A DNA stretch of 64,000 nucleotides from Taxillus chinensis (taxonomy: Eukaryota > Streptophyta > Magnoliopsida > Santalales > Loranthaceae), in assembly GCA_023512835.1 (NCBI GenBank), contig CM042086.1, positions 20,343,029 through 20,407,028 of the forward strand. Direction: 5' to 3'. Below are positions 48,701 through 60,182 of the stretch, in pieces. The notes under the pieces were generated by a model. The model ran no database searches. It saw nothing but the letters and a program-made list of their open reading frames with translations, and was not told where the DNA came from. A program made the translations under genes and the position numbers. Each line of letters starts with the position of its first letter. Positions within the stretch are counted from its first letter, which is position 1.

Positions 48701-49680
48701 TGAGTCATTCATCTATCTGTTATTATATGTCGATGATATGCTCATTGCAGCTAGGGACATGTCGGCTATTCAGAAGATGAAGAGACTTCTGAGTTCAGAG
48801 TTTGATATGAAGGATCTTGGGTCAGCCAAGAAAATTCTTGGAATTGAAATATACCGAGATCGTTCGCGGCGAAAGCTCTTCCTGTCTCAAAAGAGCTATA
48901 TTCAGAAAATCTTGACAAAGTTTGGCATGTCTAATGCTAAACCTTTGAGTACTCCATCTGATGCAAATTTTCGGCTCTCTACGCCTCTTGCGCCTCAATC
49001 CGAAGCCGAAAAGGAGTACATGTCTCGAGTTCCGTATGCCAGGTGCAGTTGGGAGTTTGATGTATGCTATGGTGTGCACTAGACCAGATCTTGCACAGGC
49101 AGTCAGTGTGGTCAGTCGCTTTATGAGTCAGCCGAGCAGAGAACATTGGCAGGCAGTGAAACGAATTTTCAGGTATCTCCGAGGCACATCTGATGTTGGC
49201 CTAGTGTATGGTGATAGTGAAAATTGCGTGCTTGCTGGTTATTCGATTCTGATTATGCGGTGACTTGGATGGACGAAGGTCCATGACCGGTTATGTCTTT
49301 ACCGTAGGCGGTTCCGTTATCGGTTGGAAGGCTACCTTACAACCATCGTAGCTACTCACAACTACTCAGCGGAATATATGGCGTTGATGAAACGTGAAAG
49401 AAGGCATCCGGTTGAAGGGATTGGTTAATGATCCGGGGTTCTGTGGGAACCAAGCAACTGTGTTTTGTGATAGCTTGAGTGCTATCTGCTTGGCAAAAGA
49501 TCAGGTGCATCATGAGAGGACTAAACACATTGATGTCAGATATCACTTCATTCGTAATGAAAGAAGAATCAGTGTGAAGAAAGTTGGCACCAAGGATAAC
49601 CCAGCTGATATGTTTACTAAACCAGTTCCACCGAGCAAGTTTAAGCATTGTCTTGACTTGCTCAATGTCTACAGTCTGAT
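45747..49680 (+). pseudogene. Degenerate gag-pol of copia copy 2
   Basis: Gag starts at 45747 with the same SSHTMKIDKFTGKNN opening as copy 1. The zinc knuckle is split between frames, ERGHWKYQCPK being read in a different frame from the preceding CNY. The protease DSGCSYHMT is near 46626-46652. Integrase 47222-47551 keeps LIDDYSR and RTDNGLEF, with the GVAERMN segment shifted to another frame. RT 48229-49082 keeps LDVKTAFLHGELEEDI and YVDDM. RNase H 49200-49670 is broken; [13 protein letters not shown] survives. At least eight frame changes lie at positions different from those in copy 1. Confidence 0.83.
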
Positions 49681-49776
49681 TTAGCCCGTGGCGGGCTGGT
49701 AGCGGCAGATACAGGTTTATCACTATGCTGTTTTTTGTTGAGGAGTTGTTTCTGACTTTACGTCAAGGTGGAGATT

Positions 49777-50217
49777 TGTGAGATGACGTAAAGGAAACAA
49801 CGAAAAAGAGGAAAGAAGATGTAAAAAGGAAACATTAAGAATAGGAAACGTTTTTCCTATATATACCAGACGCCGCACATCACCAAGGTAGCCCTCTCCT
49901 ATTCGGCAATAAAAAGGGCCTGCGGCGTGAGATCACTCTCTGAGCACGAGCAGTGCCAGGATCCATCTTGCTATTTAGCGATGAGTCATGTTTGTTTGGG
50001 TACTGTTTCGCCATCCATGCCATGTGTGCGATGCGTGATTGAGTTTGTCTCTCTTCACCATCTCGTTACGTAATTTGTAATCCTCTTCGATATAGTGAAT
50101 TTATTCCTGCTGCCCAGTGGACGTAACCCTATTCTGGGTGAACCACGTAAATCCAGGTGTTCTTGTGTCTTGTATGATTTTACTGGTTTTTCGTTTATTT
50201 GCTCAATTATCCTAACA
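49777..50217 (+). repeat. 3' LTR of copia copy 2
   Basis: It begins TGTGAGATGACG after the polypurine tract AAGGTGGAGATT and ends ATCCTAACA before the ACATC duplication. Confidence 0.88.
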
Positions 50218-50222
50218 ACATC

Positions 50223-51193
50223 CAATTGTATGTACTCCTGTTTCTAATGCCATAAAATAGTTTGAACAATTTAGTGAGCTGCGCTATTTTTCCTAACAGC
50301 ATTACCATATTTCACAAACGATTCCTTACTTGCTACATTTGTGTTGTGTTCCCCTCCTTCCCTTAGGTTGATGCAACAAATGATTTACGCCTGTGGTTTA
50401 GTGATCAGTCAACCGGTGACTGATTGTGAGACTCATGCTCGACGGCCATGGTGACAGTATTTGGTTTTACTGTCACTCTTCAACTGTCTCTCTGAACTCA
50501 CGACATTATGTTGACGTTCACATTGATCATGGACATTACATTAAATATTACCCTGAGGTATTCCGTCCCACGTATATTTATTTGCATATTAATTAGGACT
50601 CATTTGCAGATCTGTTCTCTTTCCATTCTTGGAGTTGCCATTGAACTTGGTTGCTGGCAGATAGTGTGGTCTTGTGCGGAGTACCTGCAGGCTGTCCCTT
50701 TGGAGGATGATGAGGAGGAGATGATTTTAACCTTCTCTCTCTGGTAAAAGTTTCCCATTTATGTGCCTGCACTAATGATGAATTGATGATGAGGGGGTGG
50801 GTCTATGCAACGATTTCACCACAAAAAAAAAAACATTTTTATTTGCAATTTTAAAAAATCTCTTATAATTTTTATAAAAAAAAAGAGAGAGAAAGAAACA
50901 GGCATCTCAAAGAAAATTTTAGGTACACTCAAATTGCAATTCGGGGTTTTTTTAAAAAATAAAAAAATTAAAACAGAGTTGTGAATTTAACCAAGATTTC
51001 TTTTCATTTACCCGTATTACAAACAAGTAGACTCGATTTAGTGACATGTAGTCATGTACCATGATTATTGAAAGGTAGAGACGATGAATTAGATTTATTG
51101 GGAAACGAACGAAGTAGACCAAACGAACAGCAGAGCAGATCGACAAGTGAGGAGGAGCCGAACATTAATTGGACTCACGCAGGAGCAGGAGCT
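50223..51193. other. Unassigned region with possible exon-like open frames
   Basis: Two stretches look exon-like but are unrecognised. After TTCCCTTAG near 50366 a frame reads VDATNDLRLWFSDQSTGD and stops. At 50630-50747 a frame reads IELGCWQIVWSCAEYLQAVP, followed by an acidic run, and stops. They may be pieces of one host gene, possibly separated from the left part by the copia insertion, or chance frames. The rest is AT-rich. Confidence 0.25.
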
Positions 51194-51631
51194 TTAGTTA
51201 GTCCATTTGCCGTTGACGTACTCCTGATGAGGCCTGAGGCGAGACAAGGGGAAGGCAACCTCGTCCCCGGTGGTGTCGAAGTAGACCACGTAGCAGCGGT
51301 CCCCCCGTGTCCCGGTGATCCTCCCTGTCCACCACCCGTCGTTGTCGAATGCGTCGACCGCGTTGGACAGGCCGAAGGCGGCCTCCGCCGGAGGCCGAGG
51401 CGGCGCAGGGCGGACGTTCACGGCGGGGACGAGCTCCGTCAGCGGCTGGCCGGCATCGTCGTCGGATACGAGGGTGTGGTACTGCACGCGGTAGTGGGTG
51501 GGCGTGCGACCCACGCGCACCACCGTGACGACGGTGGCGGGGTAGTAGGACCCCCGAAACCCTTCCTCGTTGCTGGAAACCTCAACCTGGTCGTCCCTCT
51601 GGAACTGATGAAACCCGTACGGAAACCCCAT
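51194..51631 (-). CDS. Small tandem-Agenet domain protein
   Basis: A single-exon gene of 145 residues. The first Agenet unit (about residues 8-72) has FQRDDQVEVSSNEEGFRGSYYPATV and YRVQYHTLV. The second (about 83-140) has VDAFDNDGWWTGRITG, YVVYFDTTGDEVAFPLSRLRPH and ends in WVNGKW-type EYVNGKW. Agenet domains are plant Tudor-like folds that usually bind modified histone tails or act in chromatin and RNA roles. Most family members carry extra domains (for example DUF724), so this minimal protein may be a short paralogue. The start ATG (51631-51629) opens MGFPYGF; the longer upstream frame begins without ATG. The coding region is GC-rich. Its target is unknown. Confidence 0.8.
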   Translation of the reverse strand: MGFPYGFHQFQRDDQVEVSSNEEGFRGSYYPATVVTVVRVGRTPTHYRVQYHTLVSDDDAGQPLTELVPAVNVRPAPPRPPAEAAFGLSNAVDAFDNDGWWTGRITGTRGDRCYVVYFDTTGDEVAFPLSRLRPHQEYVNGKWTN

Positions 51632-52009
51632 CGCCGCTGGTTTTGTTTTGTTTTTTCTTTTTTGGGTTGTTGGGTAGCGCAATGAGAACCTCCCTCGTGC
51701 GGTGCAGATCGAATCGAATCGAAGGGGCAGCCTCTTTTTAACTTTTTATTATTAAGCCTCAAATCAACGCTGGCCCACCGCATTTGTGTATATCTACCTA
51801 TCTATCTATTATCTATATGCTATTGTCGTGCTGGGCATCATGCTTTTATATATAATGAACTTAATGTAGATTTATTTATTTATTTATGAACAAAAACTCT
51901 TCGCGGTTCAAACATTCGATGATTATAGACATTAAACTCAATATTGTTTCTATTATTAAAATTTAATGCATTATATTTAATATTAATAATTTTTTGATGG
52001 GCATGATTA
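51632..52009. other. Leader and promoter of the Agenet gene and spacer
   Basis: The minus-strand leader probably extends to about 51700-51760. A TTAATAATAAAAAG stretch near 51742-51756 could serve as its TATA region. A TCTA/CTAT short tandem run lies at 51793-51815. Confidence 0.35.
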
Positions 52010-52662
52010 AAGCATCTTCAACACATTTTTTATTATTTATATGTAAATAATAAAATTTTAATTTTATACTCCATTCGTCTCTTATGAAAAATATTATATT
52101 AACTCTTCACATTTGAAGATTTACTGTTTACTCTATATATATTATTTTGTTATTATTTATTTTTCTCTTTTATTTTTTCTCGCTCGAATACATAAGATGC
52201 GACATCGAGCTCAACAACAATGGCTCTAACACTGTCTATGCCTCCACCGCCCTTGGGAGAATGGGGCCGGTTGATCCTGGTTGCACAAAGATTGAAGACG
52301 ATTGATGCGGCGGCTGATTTGGCAATTGGCGGCGGTGAGGTCGATGCTCAGGTGACCAGCACCACCTTGTCATGGCTCTGGGTGATTCGCCATGGCTCCA
52401 GGCTACTCTAGGGGGATGCGCAGAGCGAGGGGTTAGGCGTTGAAGGGGGGCGTGCGGGAGTGGGTTGGGCACGAGTGGCGGGCTTGGCGCAAGGGTGGGA
52501 GTTGTCATCGAGTGGGTCTTGGTAATAGCAATCCTAGCGTACAAATAATATTTTAATAAAAATATGACTAAATTAAAGAATAATATTGGGATTGAATATA
52601 TAAATAACTTTTTATATTTTAAAAAGATTTTACATGTGAAGAAAATATAGTTGGAGTTGCTC
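52010..52662. mobile_element. PIF/Harbinger-like element enclosing a GC-rich island, TSD TTA
   Basis: A 653-bp element. The left end AAGCATCTTCAAC and the inverted right end GAGCAACTCCAAC are TIRs of the GAGCATCTCCAAC type. TTA flanks both sides (52007-52009 and 52663-52665). The outer 150 bp or so on each side are AT-rich. The centre, about 52200-52520, is GC-rich (GGCGGCGGTGAGGTCGATGC) and unlike the ends. The core has open frames on both strands, but none matches a domain I know. Confidence 0.6.
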
Positions 52663-53640
52663 TTATATAATATTTTTTCTATGATGCATTAAAACAATGG
52701 ACGAGATTAAAACATTTGATGATTATGCAAGTGTTAATGAAAACAAATATTGCAAATAAGAACACCCACTTGTGCTCTTTAATTTTATTTTTGTATTTTA
52801 TTTTTAATTTAGAGAGTTATTTTAATAAAAATATAAAATTATGCATTTATATTTAACATTTCTCTTTTTAAAAAAATTATACTTTCTCCACTCACGTGCG
52901 CCATCAACCCACCACCAATGTGTATTTAAAAAAACTCCAAAATGATATAATTTTGAATCTGAAGTCTTCAAAACATATATTCCAGTTACTTATCACAAAC
53001 TTAGACTAGAAATATATAAGAGAACTAGGAGCAAATTTTTTATAAAGGTTTGTTTTTCATTTAAGGAAAAAAGTTAAAGAGTTATAAAATTATTTTCATG
53101 GCAGAAGCTTTATATTTAACTTTTTTTATAATATTTATACAATATTTTTTGATATATTTAATTTATATAATTATTAAATTATATATAAAAAAGTTTTCTC
53201 ATCTCTCTCCTTTGTGTTTTATGTAATTTTTATTTTTATTTCATATTAATTTATTAAAATATTATGAAATAAAAAATAATATAAAAAATTATTTTAATTA
53301 TATAGTGAGTAATTAAGGAAATCTATTATAGTGTATATTTATATAAGAAAGTAAAAGAAAATTTAAATATATAAAAATAAAAAATAAGTGGGTATCTGAT
53401 TGCCCTAACCTTCTTCTCTCATTCCCAAATCCATATATCTCATAATCCCATAAATTTGATGGCACTTCGAGTGGAGTCTATATCCTGCTAGGTAGCAATG
53501 GATATTGTTGTCAACTTCAACCATGCTCAGCCCATTCATTTTCTTTACACTTCATTTTTATTAAAGATCTGAATTTTGCAACACCATCCCATTTCCCATC
53601 CATGGCATATATATTAGTTACTAGTCACTAGACAATAGAA
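52663..53640. other. AT-rich spacer, no gene seen
   Basis: No coding frame of note. Several short TA-rich runs occur. Confidence 0.5.
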
Positions 53641-53644
53641 GTTA

Positions 53645-54240
53645 ATAACCCGCGCGCTCAGGATCTAGCTGGAAGAGATGCTCGGCTGCAAGCTCTGCTA
53701 TCTCAATGTTCTGATGAATCCTACATGTGCCACGCAAAGCTCCCCAAACCTAAGGTCCAGCAGGAACTAACATTTGGTTTATAATGTCCACAGCCTTCTC
53801 TAGCTCCCCAGAACGGCCGAGAAGATCCACTACTGTTCCAGTGTTCAGAACTAGGCTTCAATTTGTAATCACGCGGGCAAACATTTCAATCCCTTGATCA
53901 ATTAGTCCTGGGTGGCTGCAGGCTGTTAAGAGTGACAGGAAAGTCACACTGTTAGGCCTGAGTACTGCACATGCATGGAGGGCACTAAGCAGCGTGACTC
54001 AGTTAGGTTCAATTATATTATCAATCATTTCATTGAAGAGGCCCAATGCTTTACTTGCAGCTTCGTTTTGGGCATAACAAGCAAACATGGAGCTCCATGA
54101 GATTACATCTTTACACTGTATAGACCAGAAAATATTAGTTGCATAGTCGACAGAACCCATCTTCTACTATAGATTCAACAGAGCATTTATCAAGGGTACG
54201 CCAAGGCTCCTTCTAACAACATAACCGTGAACACAGATTC
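53645..54240 (-). pseudogene. Pentatricopeptide repeat (PPR, PLS class with E motif) pseudogene fragment
   Basis: Read on the minus strand from 54240: CVHGYVVRRSLGV, INALLNL, KMGSVDYATNIF, KDVISWSSMFACYAQNEA, KALGLFNEMIDN, then [49 protein letters not shown], and the E-type end IEIAELAAEHLFQLDPERAGY. These are unmistakable PLS-class PPR motifs. In-frame stops occur (two adjacent TAG codons near 54168, a TGA near 54018, a TAG near 53750), and repeats are missing after ALHACA. No start or C-terminus is present. Intact members edit or process organelle RNA; this copy is dead. Confidence 0.8.
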
Positions 54241-54913
54241 CCAACTAGATTATTAAGAGTGTTTGGTAATATTTTCAATTTTGTATTTTAGTTTATGATT
54301 TGAATATTTATTAAAATTCAAATTCAAATTCTGAATTTTAATAATAAATTGTATTTGGTGGGAAAAACAGTACATTTTAAAAAGAATATTTTTAAAAAAA
54401 ATTCTACTAAAATTAGTAAATAAAATAAAATAAAATATGATGGCGGCACATAATTAAGTAAAGCAAATAGAAGAATTTTAAAAAAAAAAATTGAATCACA
54501 CCCAAAAAAATTAAAATTTATTTTTTAAAATAACTATTTTAGTTGAATTATTATTTTATCTTAAAATTAGATTTAATTATATTTTTAAAATAAAATTATG
54601 TTTTAAAAACACCCAACCAGCCTAAATAGTCTGTGCAAGTCGAAACAATTCTCAGGATCTAAATTAGCATGCTTCTTCACATTCGCCTTTTAATTAGTCG
54701 TACCCAATCACCATTGGAGTACACAAACACATGTTGTCTTGGGAGTAATATTAGCTAGCAATCTTCCCACACCGCGACCGGAGCATATTGAAGCAGATCT
54801 TCCCATACCATTGTGTCGGAATTCATCTTCTTACCAATTCAGCAAAGACCAAACCTCCATTGAAGCAGATCCTCCGAGATCGTGACCGGTGTAGATCGAA
54901 GCGCTTCTCCTAG
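54241..54913. other. Spacer left of the TIR element
   Basis: AT-rich to about 54640, then mixed sequence with repeated GAAGCAGATCYTCC and GACCGG-type motifs at 54770-54910. No gene is supported. Confidence 0.35.
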
Positions 54914-55084
54914 ATTACAAAAACTCTAAATGCAACCGCGGTTGCGTCCTCGCCCGGAACGCGTTAGCGTTAAAAAAAACTTAAAGTTAATGCGTTAACG
55001 CGCAGACACCGTAAGAAAGATAGAGAGAAAGAAAGAACACAGGGAAGGAAGGGAGGAGACTCGAGCAGGATGGATCCGGACGGA

Positions 55085-55469
55085 TGTCACGGGGTCGGCC
55101 TTTATAGCGACTTAACCCGTGCGGCACCTAGTTCCCACCCGTACGAAGGAACGCTAGGTCGGCCTAACTCGTCGCATTTGGATCGGAACCTATCGATCCG
55201 TTGTAAAGCAATTGTGTAGGGAAGCGCTTAGCGGAAGATCGATTTAAACGAAGGCAACAAACGATTGTATTGATTGCTTGAAAGCTTTACAACATCACTC
55301 CCCTACATATAGATGTTAACACGTTTTTGGCTATGTCGCCAGGAGACATCATATATGATCGAAATCCAAAATCTCTACAACTCACGCTATAAGCTAAGTA
55401 CAACACTTTACAAAGGGGAAATACCCCAAAATGGCCTAAGTATGCTAGGATAAGCCTCGGTCCGTGACA
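55085..55469 (-). repeat. 3' LTR of the gypsy element
   Basis: 385 bp. It differs from the 5' LTR at GTCGGCC/GTCAGCC (twice), at TGTCGCC/TGTCACC and by one base in GCGACTTA/GCGAGCTTA. Confidence 0.92.
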
Positions 55470-58400
55470 TTCTCCCCCACCCGATTTCGCGCGTCCTCGT
55501 TGCGTCTTCGGCTTCCTCGAACTCGTCGAACCGTTGGATGTAGCGTTCGGTTTCTTCCCGGTACTCTTCAATCTCTTTGGAGAATTGCCCTAGATCCTCT
55601 TCCTTCTCCCGGCTTGCCTCTTCAACCGGCCTGTTCTTCCATTGGACGTAGTACTCCACCCGGCTTGGATCTACGCCCTTCTTGGCACGACTTACGAGAG
55701 TGAATTTTCTCTATCTCTTTATCGTAGGTCTTGCCCGTTGATGCTTGTTGGTGTCCGCACCGCCCGTTGTCCGCTCGTATCTTCCAAGTCTTCGTGGTAA
55801 GGCTTGAGCAAACTAACGTGGAACACCGGATGCCTTTGTAAGCTAGTCGGGAGGTCCAATTTGTATGAGACCTTCCCAACTCTCTTAAGTACTTTGAAAG
55901 GCCCCTCATATCGGCGCACCAAACCCTTATGCAATTGTCTAAGTGCTTTGGTTTGGCGCGGAAGGAGTTTGAGCATCACCATGTCTCCTTCCTGGAATTC
56001 CAAGGGCCTCCTTTGTTGATCCGCCCACTTCTTCATCTTCTTCGCCGCCTTGTGCAAGTATGCCCTGGCCAGATCCGTCTGTTCATGCCATCCTTTTGCA
56101 AACTTGAACGCCGCGGGGCTCTTTCCAAGATACCCCCGAGTGATGGAAGTGGGCGTCAATGGTTGCTGCCCAATTGCGAGTTCGAACGGGCTCTCGTTCG
56201 TGGACTCGCTCTTCGCAAGTTATATGAGAATTGGGCTATGTCCAAGAACTTGGCCCAATCTCTTTGATTGGCACTCACGTAGTGCCTCGAGATACGACTC
56301 CGGTAAGCCATTGACACGTTCGGTTTGGCCGTCTGTTTGTGGGTGAAAACTTGTTGAAAAGTTTAAGTCCGAACCCATTATCCGGAATGGCTCGGTCCAA
56401 AACCGCCTGATGAATCGTGAGTCTCGATCGCTCACGATTGTCTTTGGAATGCCCCCAAGCTTCACCACGTACTTGAAGAATAGTCGGGCCGTGTCGTGCC
56501 GTGCGATCCTTCGGAGCTGGAATGAAAACTCCATACTTAGAGAATCGGTCGACCACCACAATGATCGTACCGCATCCTTCGGATCTTGGGAGACAAACAA
56601 TGAAGTCCATCGAAACACTTTCCCAAGGTCTTTCCGGAGTAGGCAAAGGTTCTAACAGTCCCGCCGATTGCCGATTCTCTATCTTGTCTTGTTGGCACAC
56701 AAGACAAGTCCTCACGTACACTTGGACGTCCTCGTAAAGTTGAGGCCAGCAATAGCTCCGTTCGACCAACGCCAAGGTACGATCGACTCGGGATGGCCAG
56801 CCCACCGCGAGTCGTGACATTCTTTGAGGATGTCTCTCCTCAAACTTCCCCATTTAGGAACGTACACCCGTTCCCCTCGAGTATGGAGCAAGTCATCCCT
56901 TAGCCAAAATCGCCGCGTCTTCCCGGCTTTGACGCATTCCACCAAGGACTTGGCTAATGGATCGTGCTCCATTCCTTCCTTCGCTTTGTCCACCAGGGGG
57001 AATTGTGGTTGGCTAATGGCTGCGAGTTCCGCCTTTCGACTTAGGGCATCGGCCACCACATTATTTGTGCCCGGTTTGTACTCGAGCACAAAGTCAAATT
57101 CCGCTAGGAGTCCTTGCCATCGTGCTTGCTTCGGAGTTAAGTTCCTTTGAGTTAGGAAATAACTCGTAGCAATATTGTCCGTCTTCACCACGAACTTGGA
57201 CCCTAGTAAGTAATGCCTCCACACCCGAAGGCAATGCATAATCGCCGTCATCTCCTTTTCGTGCACCGCGTACCTCCGTTCGGTGCCATTAAGTTTCCGG
57301 CTTTCATATGCTACAGGATGCCCCTCCTGCATTAGAACTCCACCGATGGCAAAGTCCGAAGCGTCCGTGTGAACTTCATAAGGCTTCGTATGGTCCAGCA
57401 GGTGCCATCACCTGGTCCGTTTGTCACGGCTTGCTTCAACTTATCAAACGCCTCTCGGCAAGCATCATCCCACACCCAAGTCTTGTTTTTCTTTAATAGT
57501 TCCGTCAAGGGTGCGGCAATGTGGGAATAGCCGCGAATGAATCTTCTATAGTAGTTAACCAAGCCAAGGAAGGAACGCATTTCAGGGACTTTCTTGGGCG
57601 TCTCCCATTCCTTGATGGCTAACACTTTCTTGTTATCCATCTTTAACTTGCCGCCGCCAATGATGTGACCCAAGAAGGGCACCTCCTTCTTCGCAAAGTC
57701 ACATTTCTCCTTCTTCACAAAGAGTTGGTTCTCCCTTAAGATTTGGAAAACCCGCCGTAGGTGTGCCTTGTGTTCCTCCAACGTTTTGCTATAGACGACA
57801 ATGTCGTCAAGGTACACCACGACGAATCTATCCAAGTATGGTTGGAAGATCCGGTTCATTAACGTCTAGAATGTGGCGGGGGCGTTTGTGAGGCCAAAGG
57901 GCATCACCAAGAACTCGTAAGAGCCATATCTTGTGACGCACGCCGTCTTTGCCTCATCACCTTCGGCTATCCGCACTTGCCAATATCCCGACCGCAAGTC
58001 TAGCTTTGAGAACCATCTCGCAGCACCAAGTTGATCAAAGAGGTCGGATATAAGTGGGATGGGGTAGTCATTTTTCACCGTTATCTTGTTTAGCGCCCTA
58101 TAGTCAATGCATAGCCGCATCGACCCATCATGTTTCTTTTGGAACAACACCGGTGCTCCAAATGGCGCTTTGGATGGCCGAATGAACCCGGCATCCAACA
58201 AGTCTTTCAATTGTTTCCGGTTCCTCCAACTCCAGGTGGTGCCATCCGATAGGGCACCGCAGCGAGGGCCTTGCACCGGCCTCTAGTTCGATCTTGTGGT
58301 CCACCTCCCGCTTCGGCGGAAGTTGTTTGGGGAGTTCGGGTGGCATAACGTCCCCAAACTCTTCAAGGACCGTCTTCACTTCGGTTGGGGGCTCCTCCCC

Positions 58401-58669
58401 AACACTTGGGCCTTCTTCCTTCATCATGGCAATGAAGGTTGGCTCCTGTCGTCTAACTCCTTTAGACAGTTGGAGCGCCGAAAGAGACTTCGCCTTGAGC
58501 TCTTCTTCCCGCATTACCTTCACCATGCACGTTTTTCCCTCGTCCATGATGCACATTGTGTTGGTGCTAGGAATTGGAATTGCCCGCACCTGGTCAACGA
58601 ACTCCATCCCCAGACCATGGGATAGTCGTCCATCGACACCACGGAGAGATTCACCTTGCCTCTCCACTC
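55470..58669 (-). pseudogene. Gypsy pol region (RT, RNase H, integrase, chromodomain) with stop and frameshifts
   Basis: RT (about 58240-57640) has [39 protein letters not shown] and the catalytic VVYLDDIVVYS. An in-frame TAG at 57866-57868 replaces the Gln usual after ATF. RNase H (57330-56900) has YAVHEKEMTAI and LTPKQARWQGLLAEFDF. The integrase zinc finger holds CLVCQQDK near 56690, and its core has MDFIVCLP, VSDRDSRF and TDGQTERVN. The C-terminal GPFKVLKRVGKVSYKLDLP is followed by a chromodomain-like VEYYVQWKNRPVEEAS (about 55663-55610). The frame changes about seven times, so no functional Pol is readable. Confidence 0.85.
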
Positions 58670-60167
58670 GCCAATACTTAGCTCGACGCCTCGAGCCACG
58701 CCATGGATTGGACTGGCGCTGGAGTTCACCGCCTTGACCCGCCCTTCTCTTCCTTGTAGACTATCCCCAGCTCTACGAGCTTCTTCGACCTTGATGAAGT
58801 TGTTGGTCGCACCCGTGTCCACCAAGGCCTTAGTTTCAAGGTTGTTGGCCTTAGCGAGCACGTACATGCGGCCCTTCTGTCGTCCGGATGGTGGCACCTC
58901 CACCTTCGCCTTGATTGCATTGAGGAGTTGCAAGGAACCAAGTCGTGGATCCCTCGCATTCCTCTCTTCGTCTTCGTTGATCATCGCAGAGAGCTTGGAG
59001 CGCTTCGGACACTCGAACGCCTTGTGAGGGCCTTCACAAAGGAAACAGGAGATCCTTGGCTTCTCCCCGTCCTTGGAACCATTCGCGAAGTGTTTTGGGC
59101 GAAAGTCCTTAGACGGTTGGAAGGGTCTCCCTTTTCCTTCACTCCGGTTGTCTCCCCCCACGTTTCTCCTTGTGGAACCTGTTCGCCTTGGAAGTCGATG
59201 AAGAACCTGGTGGTTTTCTCCGCTTCTTGTATTCGATGAGTGATTCGGCCACCGCCATGGCCGACGCCAGGTCCCGCACGTTCCTCCGCTGCAACTCCAA
59301 CTTCGCCCATTGTTGTAATCCGTCCATGAAGGAAAATAGTGAATCCTTCGCGGACATATCCGGGATCTCCAATATCAGCTCGGAAAATTCACGGACGTAC
59401 TCCCGCACCGTGCCTTTGTGGGTAAGGCGCCGAAGTTTCGCCCGAGACTCGTCTTCCGCATTCTGGGGATAGAATTGGGCCTTGATCTCCCGCTTGAAAT
59501 CCGCCCAATTATCAATGATACATAGGCCGCACTCCTTGTCGGCGTATCGTCGCCTCCACCATACCATAGCCGAATCGACTAAGTATAGCGGAGCGGTCTT
59601 CACCTTCTTTGCCTCGTCGATAATGTTCAAGGCATCGAAGTACTGCTCCATGGTCCAGAGGAAGTTGTCTAACTCCCTCGCATTCCTTGACCCAGCATAG
59701 GTCTTAGGTTTTGGCACGTCGATTTTGGAGCTGGAATGGCCGCCAACGCCACCTTGGGTGACCGCCATCTTGCAGAGAGACCAATCCGCCTTGATCTCTT
59801 TGATTTCCTCCTGCATCGCCAGGATTTGGGACGTGAGAGTGTCCTTTAGGCCGTCGAACCGAGAGTTCATGTCATCCATGACGGAGTTGAGAAGCCCTTG
59901 CATCCTCCCATAGCTTTCCTCACCCTCCGAGTCCAGCTTTTCGATGCTTTCGGTGTGCTCCTCGACCACCTCCATCCGTTCGGCTAACGCCAACTCCAAT
60001 TTGGCTAGCCGACTCTCCAGCGGACATGTTTCCCTCGAAACGGACTTGTCTCTCCTCCGTTCCTTAGCGTGGTGCTCCTTGTCGCGGCCTTCGTGGTCGC
60101 CACCACTAATGACAACAGATCCTCCGTTTGTCATTTTTGCACCGTCTCGAAGTTTCGATTGTTCCAC
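58670..60167 (-). pseudogene. Gypsy gag and protease region, one frameshift
   Basis: Gag opens at 60167 and reads 342 residues to 59139. It holds a coiled-coil-like N-terminus (LAKLELALAERMEVVEEH) and the retrotransposon gag core with LDNFLWTMEQYFDAL, MVWWRRRYAD and FYPQNAEDESRAKLRRL. The frame then shifts within a run of six C on the plus strand (59154-59159). The next frame carries the zinc knuckle CFLCEGPHKAFEC (about 59010-59048) and the protease signature LVDTGATNNFI (about 58785-58818). The shift lies in a homopolymer, so it could be a real mutation, a programmed shift or a sequencing error. Confidence 0.85.
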
Positions 60168-60182
60168 CGAACTTTAGCACCA

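Larger units (their letters stand above)
45255..50217 (+). mobile_element. Copia LTR retrotransposon, copy 2 (same family as copy 1), TSD ACATC
   Basis: An element of 4.96 kb with LTRs 45255-45692 and 49777-50217. ACATC flanks both sides (45250-45254 and 50218-50222). The 5' LTR starts CGTGAG where the 3' LTR starts TGTGAG, a T-to-C change at the terminal base. The internal region is closely similar to copy 1 through gag, protease, integrase, RT and RNase H, but the LTR U3 is different. The LTRs differ by scattered substitutions and indels. Confidence 0.9.

Noticed and set aside
51068..51685. 205-codon plus-strand frame opposite the Agenet gene
   Set aside because: Antisense shadow of a GC-rich coding region; the minus strand shows two Agenet motifs.
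55464..60177. Many plus-strand frames across the gypsy element
   Set aside because: All are antisense to recognisable gag-pol domains on the minus strand.
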